Shown here: positions 29,045-38,649 of the stretch, piece by piece
Numbering within the stretch: position 1 is the first letter of the stretch
Layout: the number at the start of each line of letters is the position of its first letter
Source of the DNA: Lachnospiraceae bacterium
GTDB taxonomy: Bacteria > Bacillota > Clostridia > Lachnospirales > Lachnospiraceae
DNA: 64,000 nucleotides
NCBI GenBank assembly: GCA_022790855.1
Contig: JAAVYA010000007.1
Span: 1 to 64,000 of the forward strand
Direction of reading: 5' to 3'
Notes under the pieces: generated by a model
Seen by the model: only the letters and a program-made list of their open reading frames with translations
The model's database searches: none
Told to the model about the DNA's origin: nothing
Program-made: the position numbers and the translations under genes

Positions 29045-31375
29045 TCATATCCTTCCAAGGATGAAACCGTACCACAGCTTCTGCAAAACATTCATCTTAG
29101 CCGTTATATCTGTGAAAAGCTTTTGGTAAATTTCTAAGAGATATGTATGCTGCTCTGGTGTAAGGCCCGTTTTGGCATACCGCAGAACCTGGACGGTCTC
29201 CACAAAAGACTTAAATTCTCCTTTTGCAAAACATGGCAGATGTTCTTCCACGCTTCTGGCAAACTCCATCTCATCCTCCCCTTCTTGATAAGGGACGCCT
29301 GCCAGTTCTAGAAGCCGAAACACTTCTTCTGCCGCGGCAGCGCCGCCCTGATTTGGATGTTCCGCTGTCATCCGGCGCATCCGTTTTTCCTTTACATAGT
29401 TTGCCCGCAGCAATAGAACTCCCGTTAAGACAGCAATACCAAAGAAGGATAAGAGCACCGGCAAAAACCAACTGGGGAGTTCTATTTTCACTCCCTCCGG
29501 GGCGGCTGTTCCATCCTTTGACTGACCTGCTTCTCCCAAAGGCGTCTCTTCCTGCCGGTCTTTTTGTTCTTCCTTTGGAATCTCCTTCGGTTCTTCCTGC
29601 TGTAGTTCTTCTGTTTCCTTTGAATCTTCCTTTGGTTCCTCCTTCGCTTCTTCCTTCTCTTCCAAATCCTCCACCAGGTCCGCCACGTCATCCGTTTGGC
29701 TGGCAGACAGCAGGGATTCATAATAGCTGCCAGGAGTTACTTCTATGGGACTCCACCCCGTCTCCTGGCTGTATCCTTCCAGCCAGGCATGGGCCCGTTT
29801 CTGAGGAACTTTGGCTGTGTAGGTGCCGTCTTCATTTTGTACAAAATCCTGAGGAAGCACCAGGTAACCGCTGGCATACCTGGTGGGGGCGCCTGCAATC
29901 CGGCTTAACAGCACGTAGGCAGATGCAAAATGCATGCAATAGCCCTTTTGCTGTTCAAATATGAAATATTCCACCAAATCTTCCCCCGGAGGAACCGGAT
30001 CTAAATCAAAGCTGTATCTGCTGCGACTTAATAATTCCCAGGCCTGCTCTTGTTGGTTCAGCAGCCTTTTCAGTTGGTCTTCGGGAATCTTTGTATAAGA
30101 CAGGGACGTAAAGATACGATATGCTTCATCCTGAAACACCGACTCTCTTCTCTTGCTGTTTATCGCCTGAATGCTGATTTGATCTGAAGCATCCCCGGAA
30201 AGATTCAGATATCCCAAAAACTGATAGGTATCTTTTGATACCCGGATTCCGCTGTCCCCAATCACTTTCGCCTCCTCAGGTATATCACAAAAATACGGCA
30301 GGGGGCTGAAAGAACCCGTATGGTTTCGAATTCGTATCGTAATCTGATCCGGCTCATGCTCCAGTTCCTTTTTCCTGTTGTATCCCCAAGTAAGAATCTT
30401 TCGGCCGTATGCTTCCCCGGTACTGCCTTGTCTTTGGGCAAAGGACTCAAACTTTTCCTCCATGGGGTCGCTCCAAACGCCGTCGCTGTATACGGATCCG
30501 GTAAAATTTTTCAAATAGACTGGGGTGGTGGGAGGACGGCTTGTGGTAAGCTCAAGCATAACTTCGTCCGTCAGTCCCGGCGGCAGATTGGAAAGCACAG
30601 CCGTCTTCTGATATCCTCCCATCCGCCAGCGAAGGCGATCAAAGAGGCGATGATCCTCCATCAGTTTCAGAGCCCTATCTTCTAGGGAAAGCTGATATGC
30701 CTTCAAGGGTTCATGATAAGACAAGAGATAACGGGAAACTGGCCTCAACAAAACAGCGGACAAGAAGCAAATTACAAGAAGCGCCCCCGCACACCAAGCC
30801 TTAGCCTTTACTTCCCGGCGGCTTTCTCCTTTTTCCGAAACCAGAAGCAGCATTCCAAGGCCCGCCACCAGGCAGGCCACAGCCCCAAGCCCCGGGGCAT
30901 ACCCCAAAAGAAGCCCTGAAAAAAAAGTGGAGACCAGGCCAACCCACAAAAAGGGCCTCCATCTTGAAGAGGCAATGCCCACTCCAAACCACAGCCCTAA
31001 AAACAACGCCAAAAATACCAGTAAAAACCGGCTGTCGCTTTCTGTGACTGCTTCTCCTGGAACAAAATCCGTGCGGTAATACCGATTGACAAGGGGAATT
31101 ACATGGTTATAAATCTTTTGTATCTCCTGGATCAGCTCACTGCGGCAGGCAGATTCCATCCACAGACCAAATACCAGAGACAAAAAGAATCCGCCCCAGG
31201 CAGTCACCCTGCTGCTATAACATAACGTCACGCAGAGGGAAAGAATTATGCAAATGCATAGTATTTCCTTAACGTTCCACCATGTGATCTTCATCCCGTC
31301 TAAAAGGGCTAAAAATACCGCCATCAAAAGAAACAGCAGGCTGGCAAATCTGGATATCAGATTCCATATTTTCAT
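29045..31375 (-). CDS. Membrane transglutaminase-like protein (TgpA/YebA type)
   Basis: This 776-residue protein has six or so N-terminal membrane helices (about 5-225), a large extracytoplasmic region, a transglutaminase-like core (about 455-560) with Cys in GYCMHFASAY and His in HAWLEGY followed by IEVTPG, then an acidic Glu/Lys-rich low-complexity stretch (about 565-620), another helix and a DUF4129-like cytoplasmic tail. It overlaps DUF58 by four bases. The trio MoxR, DUF58, TgpA recurs in many bacteria; in Bacillus it is yeaC-yeaD-yebA. Its substrate is unknown. Confidence 0.88.
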   Translation of the reverse strand: MKIWNLISRFASLLFLLMAVFLALLDGMKITWWNVKEILCICIILSLCVTLCYSSRVTAWGGFFLSLVFGLWMESACRSELIQEIQKIYNHVIPLVNRYYRTDFVPGEAVTESDSRFLLVFLALFLGLWFGVGIASSRWRPFLWVGLVSTFFSGLLLGYAPGLGAVACLVAGLGMLLLVSEKGESRREVKAKAWCAGALLVICFLSAVLLRPVSRYLLSYHEPLKAYQLSLEDRALKLMEDHRLFDRLRWRMGGYQKTAVLSNLPPGLTDEVMLELTTSRPPTTPVYLKNFTGSVYSDGVWSDPMEEKFESFAQRQGSTGEAYGRKILTWGYNRKKELEHEPDQITIRIRNHTGSFSPLPYFCDIPEEAKVIGDSGIRVSKDTYQFLGYLNLSGDASDQISIQAINSKRRESVFQDEAYRIFTSLSYTKIPEDQLKRLLNQQEQAWELLSRSRYSFDLDPVPPGEDLVEYFIFEQQKGYCMHFASAYVLLSRIAGAPTRYASGYLVLPQDFVQNEDGTYTAKVPQKRAHAWLEGYSQETGWSPIEVTPGSYYESLLSASQTDDVADLVEDLEEKEEAKEEPKEDSKETEELQQEEPKEIPKEEQKDRQEETPLGEAGQSKDGTAAPEGVKIELPSWFLPVLLSFFGIAVLTGVLLLRANYVKEKRMRRMTAEHPNQGGAAAAEEVFRLLELAGVPYQEGEDEMEFARSVEEHLPCFAKGEFKSFVETVQVLRYAKTGLTPEQHTYLLEIYQKLFTDITAKMNVLQKLWYGFILGRI

Positions 31376-32403
31376 AATGTCAACTCCATCAGTTCTTCCA
31401 TGACATGTCCCTGAGTAAACGTTCGTATTTTTACATCATCCAAATATAACGTGAAATCCTCCTCTACCCATAACACAGGCGTATTGGCAGGTTCCAGTTC
31501 CTGACGGGACAGCCCTCCCGGAAGGTGACGCAGCAATAATTCCATGGCTAGCGCTTCTCCTCCCTGACCATGCACATCCCACTCCCAAAGAGTTTCGCTC
31601 CCTCTTTCCTTCCATACCAGAACAAGGCTCCGGAATGATTTCGCACACCCGCTGATCAGGCTATATACAAGCTCCATCCATTCCAGGTTCCACATTGCTG
31701 CATTGAGAGCCAAGATCATCCGTCCTTCCCCCGCTTTTTTGTATTCCTTTACTTGGAGCTGCTCCCTTTTGGCAGACAACTTCCAATGAATATCACAAGG
31801 ACGGTCCCCGACGTGGTATTCCCGTATCTGGCAAATGTCTGTCCTGTCCTGTTTTCCCATTTCCCAAAAAGCAGATTCGGACTCCCAGTCTACGGATTCC
31901 CTCCCGGTGATAATGTCCACTTCCTGCTTCCTGGGCAGACATACTACTTCACAACAGATACGTTTCCATTTTCGGATACAAAAAAAAGAAAGCAGATCAT
32001 ACATTCGGATACGGCTCCAGGAAAGTTCCCAGATCCCACAACCTGCTTTCTCCCGAACCAGGAGATTAGTGCGTGTTCCTCCCAGGGCATAAGACAGCTT
32101 TTGCTTTCTCTGCTCTCCTGTCGTAATGTTTTTCATGGTCAGCCGCAGGCTAAGACGGCGGATTGGCAGACGGCTTTTGTTTTTTGCAATGAGCATTACC
32201 GCTACTTCTTCCTGGTCATTTTGCAAATATTTTTTCTGGGAGGGGTATAGTTTCAGCAGCGGACGCTGTACCAAAAGCAGCAGATACAGGAAAACTGGAA
32301 GCAGCAGCACTCCTGCCAGAAACAAAAGGGAACTGCTGTTATAGATGATCCCTCCGTAGGCGGTTACGCAAAAAATCAGCAGATACACAATCCATTTTAT
32401 CAT
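31372..32403 (-). CDS. DUF58 protein
   Basis: This 343-residue protein has two N-terminal membrane helices (about 5-45) and a cytoplasmic DUF58/von Willebrand-like domain with the landmark IREYHVGDRPCDIHWKLSAK near residue 200. DUF58 proteins pair with MoxR AAA+ ATPases. It overlaps both neighbours by four bases (ATGA), so the three are translationally coupled. Confidence 0.88.
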   Translation of the reverse strand: MIKWIVYLLIFCVTAYGGIIYNSSSLLFLAGVLLLPVFLYLLLLVQRPLLKLYPSQKKYLQNDQEEVAVMLIAKNKSRLPIRRLSLRLTMKNITTGEQRKQKLSYALGGTRTNLLVREKAGCGIWELSWSRIRMYDLLSFFCIRKWKRICCEVVCLPRKQEVDIITGRESVDWESESAFWEMGKQDRTDICQIREYHVGDRPCDIHWKLSAKREQLQVKEYKKAGEGRMILALNAAMWNLEWMELVYSLISGCAKSFRSLVLVWKERGSETLWEWDVHGQGGEALAMELLLRHLPGGLSRQELEPANTPVLWVEEDFTLYLDDVKIRTFTQGHVMEELMELTL

Positions 32404-33341
32404 TGGTGCACCCTCTTTAAAGAAGGAGGTTTTTCTTCCCGCAAAATCTGCGCGATCAACTGCTCTTTGGAACGGCGCTCCACTCTGGCCCGGCTGCTTT
32501 CCTGAATCCGATGCCCCATCACAGGCAGCGCCATATCCGCCACATCCTGGGGCACCACAAATTCCCGCTGTCGTAAGAAAGCCAAGGCTTTGGCCATTTT
32601 CACAAGGCAGATCGCCCCTCTGGGGCTGACCCCAAGATCGATAGATTCCTGGTTCCTGGTTCGGTGTACCAGCCGCCCAATATAGCGGTAGATTTCTTCA
32701 TGGACATAAACCTGATCCGTCAGGGACTGGAGATGGAGCAATTCCTGGGCCGTTGTGACTGCTTGCGGCGTATGCTCCTTATGCTGTCCTTTTAAAATAT
32801 GAATCTCATCCTCTAACTCAGGATACCCCAGGCTCATACTCACCATAAAACGGTCCAGTTGGGATTCCGGGAGCATCTGGGTTCCCGCGCTTCCATAAGG
32901 ATTCTGGGTGGCAATCACAAAGAAAGGCTCCGGGAGCTGTCGGGACTTGCCGTCCACCGTTACCTGCCCCTCTTCCATGGCTTCTAAAAGCGCCGACTGG
33001 GTTTTGGGCGAGGTACGGTTCAACTCGTCCGCTAAAAATAAATTGCACAAAATACTTCCAGGCTGATAGACAAACTGCCCTGTGGTTTTTTCATACATGG
33101 AAAAGCCCAGAATATCTGAGGGAAGTACATCCGGGGTAAACTGCACCCGATTGGATTTTAAGGACATAGTCTTAGCTAGGGCAGAGGCCAGCGTCGTCTT
33201 CCCTACCCCTGGAATATCGTTCAATAGGATATGCCCGCCAGCCAAAATAGCCGCCACGCTGATGGCGATGCACTCGTCTTTTCCAACGATTGCTTTTTTT
33301 ACTTCCGCAACAATTTGAAGGGCTCTTTCGTAGTCATTCAT
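32400..33341 (-). CDS. MoxR-family AAA+ ATPase
   Basis: The 313-residue MoxR ATPase has Walker A in DIPGVGKTTLAS near residue 40, Walker B and following segment LFLADELNRTSPKTQSALLE near residue 102, and the ATQNPYGSAGT sensor region. MoxR proteins act as chaperone-like ATPases that mature or activate partner complexes, usually with a VWA/DUF58 protein. It begins 43 bases after ntpD with no terminator seen, so read-through from the V-ATPase operon is possible. Confidence 0.92.
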   Translation of the reverse strand: MNDYERALQIVAEVKKAIVGKDECIAISVAAILAGGHILLNDIPGVGKTTLASALAKTMSLKSNRVQFTPDVLPSDILGFSMYEKTTGQFVYQPGSILCNLFLADELNRTSPKTQSALLEAMEEGQVTVDGKSRQLPEPFFVIATQNPYGSAGTQMLPESQLDRFMVSMSLGYPELEDEIHILKGQHKEHTPQAVTTAQELLHLQSLTDQVYVHEEIYRYIGRLVHRTRNQESIDLGVSPRGAICLVKMAKALAFLRQREFVVPQDVADMALPVMGHRIQESSRARVERRSKEQLIAQILREEKPPSLKRVHQ

Positions 33342-33384
33342 AGCTGCTCCTTTTTCTACCGAGATTGTTTTACGTAAATATCCC

Positions 33385-34002
33385 TTATGTTTTCTGCATC
33401 CGTTTGATCACTTTCAGTCTGGTAAATTCTTCCCGTTCTTTTTCTTCCAGGGCATTTTGGATCTCCCTGGTCAGCCGTTCAAATCTGGGAATCGTAATAT
33501 TGGAAAGAGCATTGGCGCGTTTCTGGGTCTTCTTAATATTCATCGCCAGGCGGTAAGCAGAATTTTCCACCTGGGCCAGACGGACCGTCAGCTTCTTCAC
33601 CTGGCCGAATTTCTCCTTGGCTTCATCCAGGGAAATGGTTGTGCCATAGAATTCAAAGGAAGGCTTCCGTTCTTCCTCCTCATATTCCACCAGTGGGATC
33701 TCCGTTCCCATTACGCTGCGCCGCTTAATCTGAATGGACCGCTCCACCGGAACCGTCTCGCTGAAAGCCTCCACTTCATGGATCCCCATCTGGATATTGG
33801 CTTTCTGCAGGGACTGATAAGCCTCCCGAAAAATCCGGTCTATATCCGACTGGATATCCGTAGCTTCGGAAATCAGCTCCATCAGCTCCCGAATTAAAAT
33901 ATTCCGCTTCTTATCCATCAAATCAAAGCCCTGGCGGGAAAGAGCCAGAGAATTTCTGGCCAAAATTAGGTTTCCCTTAGTGGGAAATGTATTTGGATCC
34001 AT
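33385..34002 (-). CDS. ntpD: V-type ATP synthase subunit D (central stalk)
   Basis: This 205-residue, largely helical coiled-coil subunit forms the rotor shaft inside the A3B3 head. The start, MDPNTFPTKGNLILARNSLA, and the RLAMNIKKTQKRANAL segment are typical. It is the last gene of the V-ATPase operon. Confidence 0.95.
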   Translation of the reverse strand: MDPNTFPTKGNLILARNSLALSRQGFDLMDKKRNILIRELMELISEATDIQSDIDRIFREAYQSLQKANIQMGIHEVEAFSETVPVERSIQIKRRSVMGTEIPLVEYEEEERKPSFEFYGTTISLDEAKEKFGQVKKLTVRLAQVENSAYRLAMNIKKTQKRANALSNITIPRFERLTREIQNALEEKEREEFTRLKVIKRMQKT

Positions 34003-34041
34003 CCTGATCAGCTCCTTTTAGAGGGGATACCTGGGCAGAAG

Positions 34042-35439
34042 CTATGGTGATACTTCTTCTGTCGTCTGTCTCCCGTAGTATTTTTCCAGTATTTTCGTAT
34101 CGATCCGGTCTAATTCTTCCTTGGGAAGAATGGAAAGCAGCCGCCAGCCAATGTCCAAGGTTTCCTGAATGCTGCGGTTCTCAGATGGCCCCTGGGCTAC
34201 AAATTCCTGTTCAAAGGCCGCGCCAAATTTCAGATACTGCTTATCCACCTGAGACAGCTCGTCTTCCCCGATCACGCTGGCCAGGTCTCTTGCCTCCCCC
34301 ACTCTTGCATAAGATGAAAAAAGCTGGTTGGCCACATCCTGATGGTCTTCTCTGGTGAACTTGGCGCCGATGCCGTCTTTCATCAGACGGGAAAGGGAGG
34401 GAAGCACATTGATGGGCGGATAAATCGTTTTCTGATGCAAGGACCGCTCCAGCACGATCTGGCCCTCGGTAATATACCCCGTCAAATCGGGAATGGGGTG
34501 GGTAATGTCGTCATTGGGCATGGTGAGGATGGGAATCTGGGTCACGGACCCTTCCACTCCCGCCACAATGCCCGCCCGTTCATACAATGTGGCAAGCTCA
34601 CTGTAAAGATACCCTGGATAACCCTTCCGGCTTGGAATCTCCCCTTTTAAGGAAGAAACCTCCCGCATTGCTTCCGCAAAGCTGGTCATATCCGTCAGGA
34701 TCACCAGGATATGCATATGCTTTTCAAAGGCAAGATACTCTGCGGCAGTCAAGGCTACCTTGGGGGTGATCAATCGCTCCACCACCGGGTCGTTGCTGAG
34801 GTTCAAAAACATCGCCACATGGGAACTGGCGCCACTCTCTTCAAAAGTTCTGCGGAAAAATTCCGCCACATCGTATTTTACCCCCATAGCGGCAAACACA
34901 ATGGCGAATTCCTCCTTCGAGCTTTCTCCCAGGGAAGCCTGCTCCACAATCTGGGCCGCAAGCTGGTCGTGAGGCAGCCCGTTTCCGGAAAAGATGGGCA
35001 GCTTCTGTCCCCGAATCAGCGTCGTAAGTCCGTCAATGGCTGAAATTCCGGTGCGGATATAATTCCTGGGATATTCTCTGCTGCAGGGGTTTAGGGGCAT
35101 GCCATTCACATTTTTCACACATTCCGGCGTGATTTTTCCCAGGCCGTCGATAGGCTCTCCCAATCCGTTAAAGGTACGCCCTAAAATATCTTCGGAAAGG
35201 CCGATCTCCATGGGGCGCCCCGTCAGCCGGGTGTGGGTATTGTTCAAAGACATGCCGTCGGTACTCTCAAACACCTGAATGACAGCCCTATCCTCGTTGA
35301 TCTCCACAATTCTTCCCAGCTTCTTCTGGCTGCCTTCTACAATAAATTCCACAATTTCTTCATAAAAACCGTCCTGGACGCCCTCCACGGCAATGAGGGG
35401 ACCGTTGATCTCGCTTAATCCTAAATATTCAATTGACAT
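34042..35439 (-). CDS. ntpB: V-type ATP synthase subunit B
   Basis: The 465-residue non-catalytic head subunit resembles the F-ATPase alpha/beta family. It has no true P-loop, as expected, and contains [11 protein letters not shown] in its place near residue 154. It alternates with subunit A in the hexamer. A Shine-Dalgarno GGGAGG precedes the ATG. Confidence 0.96.
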   Translation of the reverse strand: MSIEYLGLSEINGPLIAVEGVQDGFYEEIVEFIVEGSQKKLGRIVEINEDRAVIQVFESTDGMSLNNTHTRLTGRPMEIGLSEDILGRTFNGLGEPIDGLGKITPECVKNVNGMPLNPCSREYPRNYIRTGISAIDGLTTLIRGQKLPIFSGNGLPHDQLAAQIVEQASLGESSKEEFAIVFAAMGVKYDVAEFFRRTFEESGASSHVAMFLNLSNDPVVERLITPKVALTAAEYLAFEKHMHILVILTDMTSFAEAMREVSSLKGEIPSRKGYPGYLYSELATLYERAGIVAGVEGSVTQIPILTMPNDDITHPIPDLTGYITEGQIVLERSLHQKTIYPPINVLPSLSRLMKDGIGAKFTREDHQDVANQLFSSYARVGEARDLASVIGEDELSQVDKQYLKFGAAFEQEFVAQGPSENRSIQETLDIGWRLLSILPKEELDRIDTKILEKYYGRQTTEEVSP

Positions 35440-35451
35440 GATTCCCTCCCG

Positions 35452-37218
35452 TTATGCATTTGCATCCATGATTTTCTGGTAAAAATCATCTATCATCCTC
35501 TGGTATTCTTTAAATTTCTCCAATTCTTTGTTGGCAACGTCATACTTAATCGCAATGATTTTTTCAAACACCGCATCTTCCCGGAGCAAGGCCATGGGCA
35601 TCCCCATTTCGATCAGGGATTTGCATTTTTCATAGAGATATAAAATCGTCTCCATCATTTTCAGCTGCTTCTCCAAAGGCACAAAGGTATCCTCCGCATG
35701 AAAGGCATTTTGCTGCAAAAATCCCAGACGTATGACCCTGGCAATTTCCAGCACCAGCTTCTGGTCATCGGGAAGCACGTCGCTCCCGATCAGCTTTACG
35801 ATCTCATTTAAGCGGCTCTCTGTGGTCAGAATATTTAAAATCTGATTCCTGCAGGAAATAAAATTCGGATCCACATGGTCATGATACCAGGGGGCCAGAT
35901 CATTTAAGTATTCCGTATAACTGGTGAGCCAATTAATAGCCGGATAGTGCCTGGCATAAGCCAGGGATTTGTCCAAAGCCAGAAAACACCGGACGAACCG
36001 TTTGGTATTCTGGGTCACCGGCTCAGAGAAATCTCCCCCTTGGGGAGACACCGCACCGATAATGGTAACGCTGCCGTCCGTTCCGTTTTGGTTCTCCACA
36101 TAGCCTGCCCGCTCATAAAAAGCAGAAAGCCGGGAAGCCAGATAGGCCGGGAAGCCTTCCTCTGCCGGCATCTCCTCCAGACGTCCGGACAGCTCCCTTA
36201 ACGCCTCCGCCCAACGGGAGGTGGAGTCCGCCATGATCGCCACATGATATCCCATATCCCGGTAATATTCCGCCAACGTCAGTCCGGTGTAAATACTGGC
36301 TTCCCTGGCCGCCACCGGCATATTGGAGGTATTGGCGATCAATGTGGTGCGGTCCATCAGAAGATTTCCTGTTTTGGGATCTACCAGCTTGGAGAACTCT
36401 TCCAACACATCCGTCATTTCATTTCCACGCTCTCCGCATCCGATATAGATAATAATATCCGCATCGGACCACTTGGCAAGCTGATGCTGGGTCATGGTCT
36501 TGCCTGTCCCAAAACCGCCGGGAATAGCTGCCGTCCCTCCTTTGGCAATGGGAAACAACGTATCCAAGATCCGCTGTCCTGTGATCAGGGGCCGTTCTGC
36601 GGGAAACCGCCTGGTCACAGGACGGGGAACGCGGATCGGCCACTGCTGGGTCATGGTAAGCTCACGGCTCCCGCCCCCATCCAGTTCTACGGTAACCAAC
36701 GGCTCTTCTATGGTATAAGCGCCATCAGAGACCGCCTGGGTTACAATCCCTCCTACACCAGGCGGCGTCATCACCTTATGGACAATAGCCTGGGTTTCCG
36801 GTACTTCTGCCAGCACCGTCCCCGGATAAATCCGTTCTCCTTTCGATACACAGATCTTAGTCTCCCATTTCTTGGACTTATCCAGGATTTCTACATTGAC
36901 GCCGGTTGGGATAAAAGCCCCTCCCACCTTGGCGATAGACTGTAAGGGTCTTTGTATTCCGTCAAAAATATTCGTCAGGATCCCAGGGGCCAGAGTCACG
37001 CAGATAGCTCTCCCAGCGCCTTCCACCAGCTCTCCCGGCCGAAGTCCCGTAGTCTCCTCAAATACCTGAATCGTGGTCTCCTCCCTGGACAGGCCGATCA
37101 CTTCTCCCACCAGCCGTCCCTGGCCCACATATACCATCTCGGACATCTGAAAGCCCTGATTGCCTAAAATTGTTACGATCGGCCCGTTGACCCCATATAT
37201 TTTTCCTGTTGTACTCAT
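35452..37218 (-). CDS. ntpA: V-type ATP synthase catalytic subunit A
   Basis: The 588-residue catalytic subunit has P-loop GGFGTGKTMTQ near residue 230 and a long non-homologous insert after the N-terminal barrel, both usual for V/A-type subunit A. It hydrolyses or makes ATP and drives rotation coupled to H+ or Na+ flow through the membrane part. No intein is present. Confidence 0.97.
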   Translation of the reverse strand: MSTTGKIYGVNGPIVTILGNQGFQMSEMVYVGQGRLVGEVIGLSREETTIQVFEETTGLRPGELVEGAGRAICVTLAPGILTNIFDGIQRPLQSIAKVGGAFIPTGVNVEILDKSKKWETKICVSKGERIYPGTVLAEVPETQAIVHKVMTPPGVGGIVTQAVSDGAYTIEEPLVTVELDGGGSRELTMTQQWPIRVPRPVTRRFPAERPLITGQRILDTLFPIAKGGTAAIPGGFGTGKTMTQHQLAKWSDADIIIYIGCGERGNEMTDVLEEFSKLVDPKTGNLLMDRTTLIANTSNMPVAAREASIYTGLTLAEYYRDMGYHVAIMADSTSRWAEALRELSGRLEEMPAEEGFPAYLASRLSAFYERAGYVENQNGTDGSVTIIGAVSPQGGDFSEPVTQNTKRFVRCFLALDKSLAYARHYPAINWLTSYTEYLNDLAPWYHDHVDPNFISCRNQILNILTTESRLNEIVKLIGSDVLPDDQKLVLEIARVIRLGFLQQNAFHAEDTFVPLEKQLKMMETILYLYEKCKSLIEMGMPMALLREDAVFEKIIAIKYDVANKELEKFKEYQRMIDDFYQKIMDANA

Positions 37219-37239
37219 GATTTGGAAACTCCTCCTGTA

Positions 37240-37806
37240 TTAAAAGGTATATGCCTCCCGTTCCTGATTCAGCTTCGTCTGGAAGGATTCATCGATCAGA
37301 ACATTCTTAGAGCGCACCACGGCCCGGATACCGCCGCCAAATTCCTGCTGGCTCACGGTAAGGCTGCATCCGCAGGTCTGTTCTAAGAATTCCTTTTGAT
37401 CCTGGTCTGCGGGATCGATATAGATTACGACCGCCTCCTGGCGGGCAAATTCTTTTGCCATGCGGATTTTGGCTATCAGATAATCGCGATACCTTTCCGT
37501 CTGCCGATAATCCTTAAGCCTGGAAGAAACCATATCAAAAAGCACTTCCTTTTTTTCCTGCTGATGTTCATTCAAACGGCGCTTCAATTCCGTCACGGCT
37601 TCCGAAACATGACGGTTCAGTTCGCGTTTCAGCTTTTCGGCTTCTGTCTGGTAACGGGATGTGAGCTCTTCTTTTTTCTGCTTTCGGAACTCTTCCATCC
37701 GCTTTTCCATGGCTACGCCAAATTGGCGCATATCTTCGCTGCTGCGCTTATTGGCAGCTTCCAGAGCCGATGTGTAAAAAATATTCAGCTTCTCCTTATT
37801 CTCCAT
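37240..37806 (-). CDS. ntpE: V-type ATP synthase subunit E (peripheral stalk)
   Basis: This 188-residue protein has a long charged N-terminal helix (about 15-110) and a compact C-terminal domain with FGGGIRAVVRSKNVLIDESF, typical of subunit E. With the small subunit at 41614-41925 it should form the peripheral stalk. Confidence 0.92.
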   Translation of the reverse strand: MENKEKLNIFYTSALEAANKRSSEDMRQFGVAMEKRMEEFRKQKKEELTSRYQTEAEKLKRELNRHVSEAVTELKRRLNEHQQEKKEVLFDMVSSRLKDYRQTERYRDYLIAKIRMAKEFARQEAVVIYIDPADQDQKEFLEQTCGCSLTVSQQEFGGGIRAVVRSKNVLIDESFQTKLNQEREAYTF

Positions 37807-37852
37807 TGCAATCCCTTCCTAAAGCGTGATCAAGCATCCATTCAAACACGCA

Positions 37853-38161
37853 TTATAATTTTAAGCCAATGGCTTCGTTCACATAATCTGTTATGAAATT
37901 TTCCTTTCTCCCGGTTCCGTGACGGTCCGGAATCTCCACCAGAAGCGGCAGCCTGCGGTTTTGCTTCATATCGTCCCAAATATCGGAAAATTTCTTTCCC
38001 AATATCTCTGTCACAAGGATAATGCCTATTTCCCCGTCCGAAAGAGCCCTCCTTACTGCTTCCTCCACTTCCTGGCGTTCGTGGGCCACTACCCCTTCCA
38101 CGCCGGCCAAACGCATTCCGGTATAAGTATCCCGGTTGTCACTGATCAAAAACATCTTCAT
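37853..38161 (-). CDS. ntpG: V-type ATP synthase subunit F
   Basis: This 102-residue Rossmann-like subunit starts MKMFLISDNRDTYTGMRLAG and has IGIILVTEILGKK, matching the V/A-ATPase F subunit that sits on the rotor with subunit D. It is called NtpG in Enterococcus naming. Confidence 0.92.
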   Translation of the reverse strand: MKMFLISDNRDTYTGMRLAGVEGVVAHERQEVEEAVRRALSDGEIGIILVTEILGKKFSDIWDDMKQNRRLPLLVEIPDRHGTGRKENFITDYVNEAIGLKL

Positions 38162-38171
38162 AACGTATCCT

Positions 38172-38585
38172 CTAGCCCAGGATTGAAAAGGAAATCAACA
38201 GTCCGTACAAGGCAATGGACTCTGCCAGAGCCACAAAAATCAACGCTTTACCCATAATACTGGAATCTTCACTCAAAGCCCCCAAAGCTGCGCTTGCCGC
38301 ACTGGCCACGGCAATCCCGGCGCCGATACAAGACAAGCCGGTGGATAAAGCGGCCGCCAAATACCGCCAGCCTTCCGCCGATGCCTGGGAAACCTGGGAA
38401 GCTGCCTGTACCTTTCCGCTAAAAAGCAGGATGTCCGATACCACCAATGTCCCGAAAAAGAAGAATAAGTTGAATCCTAAAGCCGCCTTAAAGCCGCCCT
38501 TCTTTTTCTTACTGAACAAAAATGCTCCAAAGGGAAATAGAATACTGCTGATTAAAATCAAAACTAAAATTATTTTCGTAATCAT
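38172..38585 (-). CDS. ntpK: V-type ATP synthase subunit K (membrane rotor ring)
   Basis: This 137-residue proteolipid has four predicted helices. The second hairpin is a normal rotor unit: Gly/Ala-rich helix (about 72-97) and a helix with the ion-binding Glu in FVALAESIALYGLL. The first hairpin (about 4-56) lacks that Gly pattern and the Glu, and is short, so this is a duplicated subunit with one working half, as in V-type rings. I could not identify a sodium-binding glutamine set, so H+ versus Na+ is open. Confidence 0.93.
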   Translation of the reverse strand: MITKIILVLILISSILFPFGAFLFSKKKKGGFKAALGFNLFFFFGTLVVSDILLFSGKVQAASQVSQASAEGWRYLAAALSTGLSCIGAGIAVASAASAALGALSEDSSIMGKALIFVALAESIALYGLLISFSILG

Positions 38586-38649
38586 AAAAACGCTCCTCCT
38601 ATACTTGCTTTTCGTCTTTTATCTGTAACAGCTCCTACCAGCCATACCT

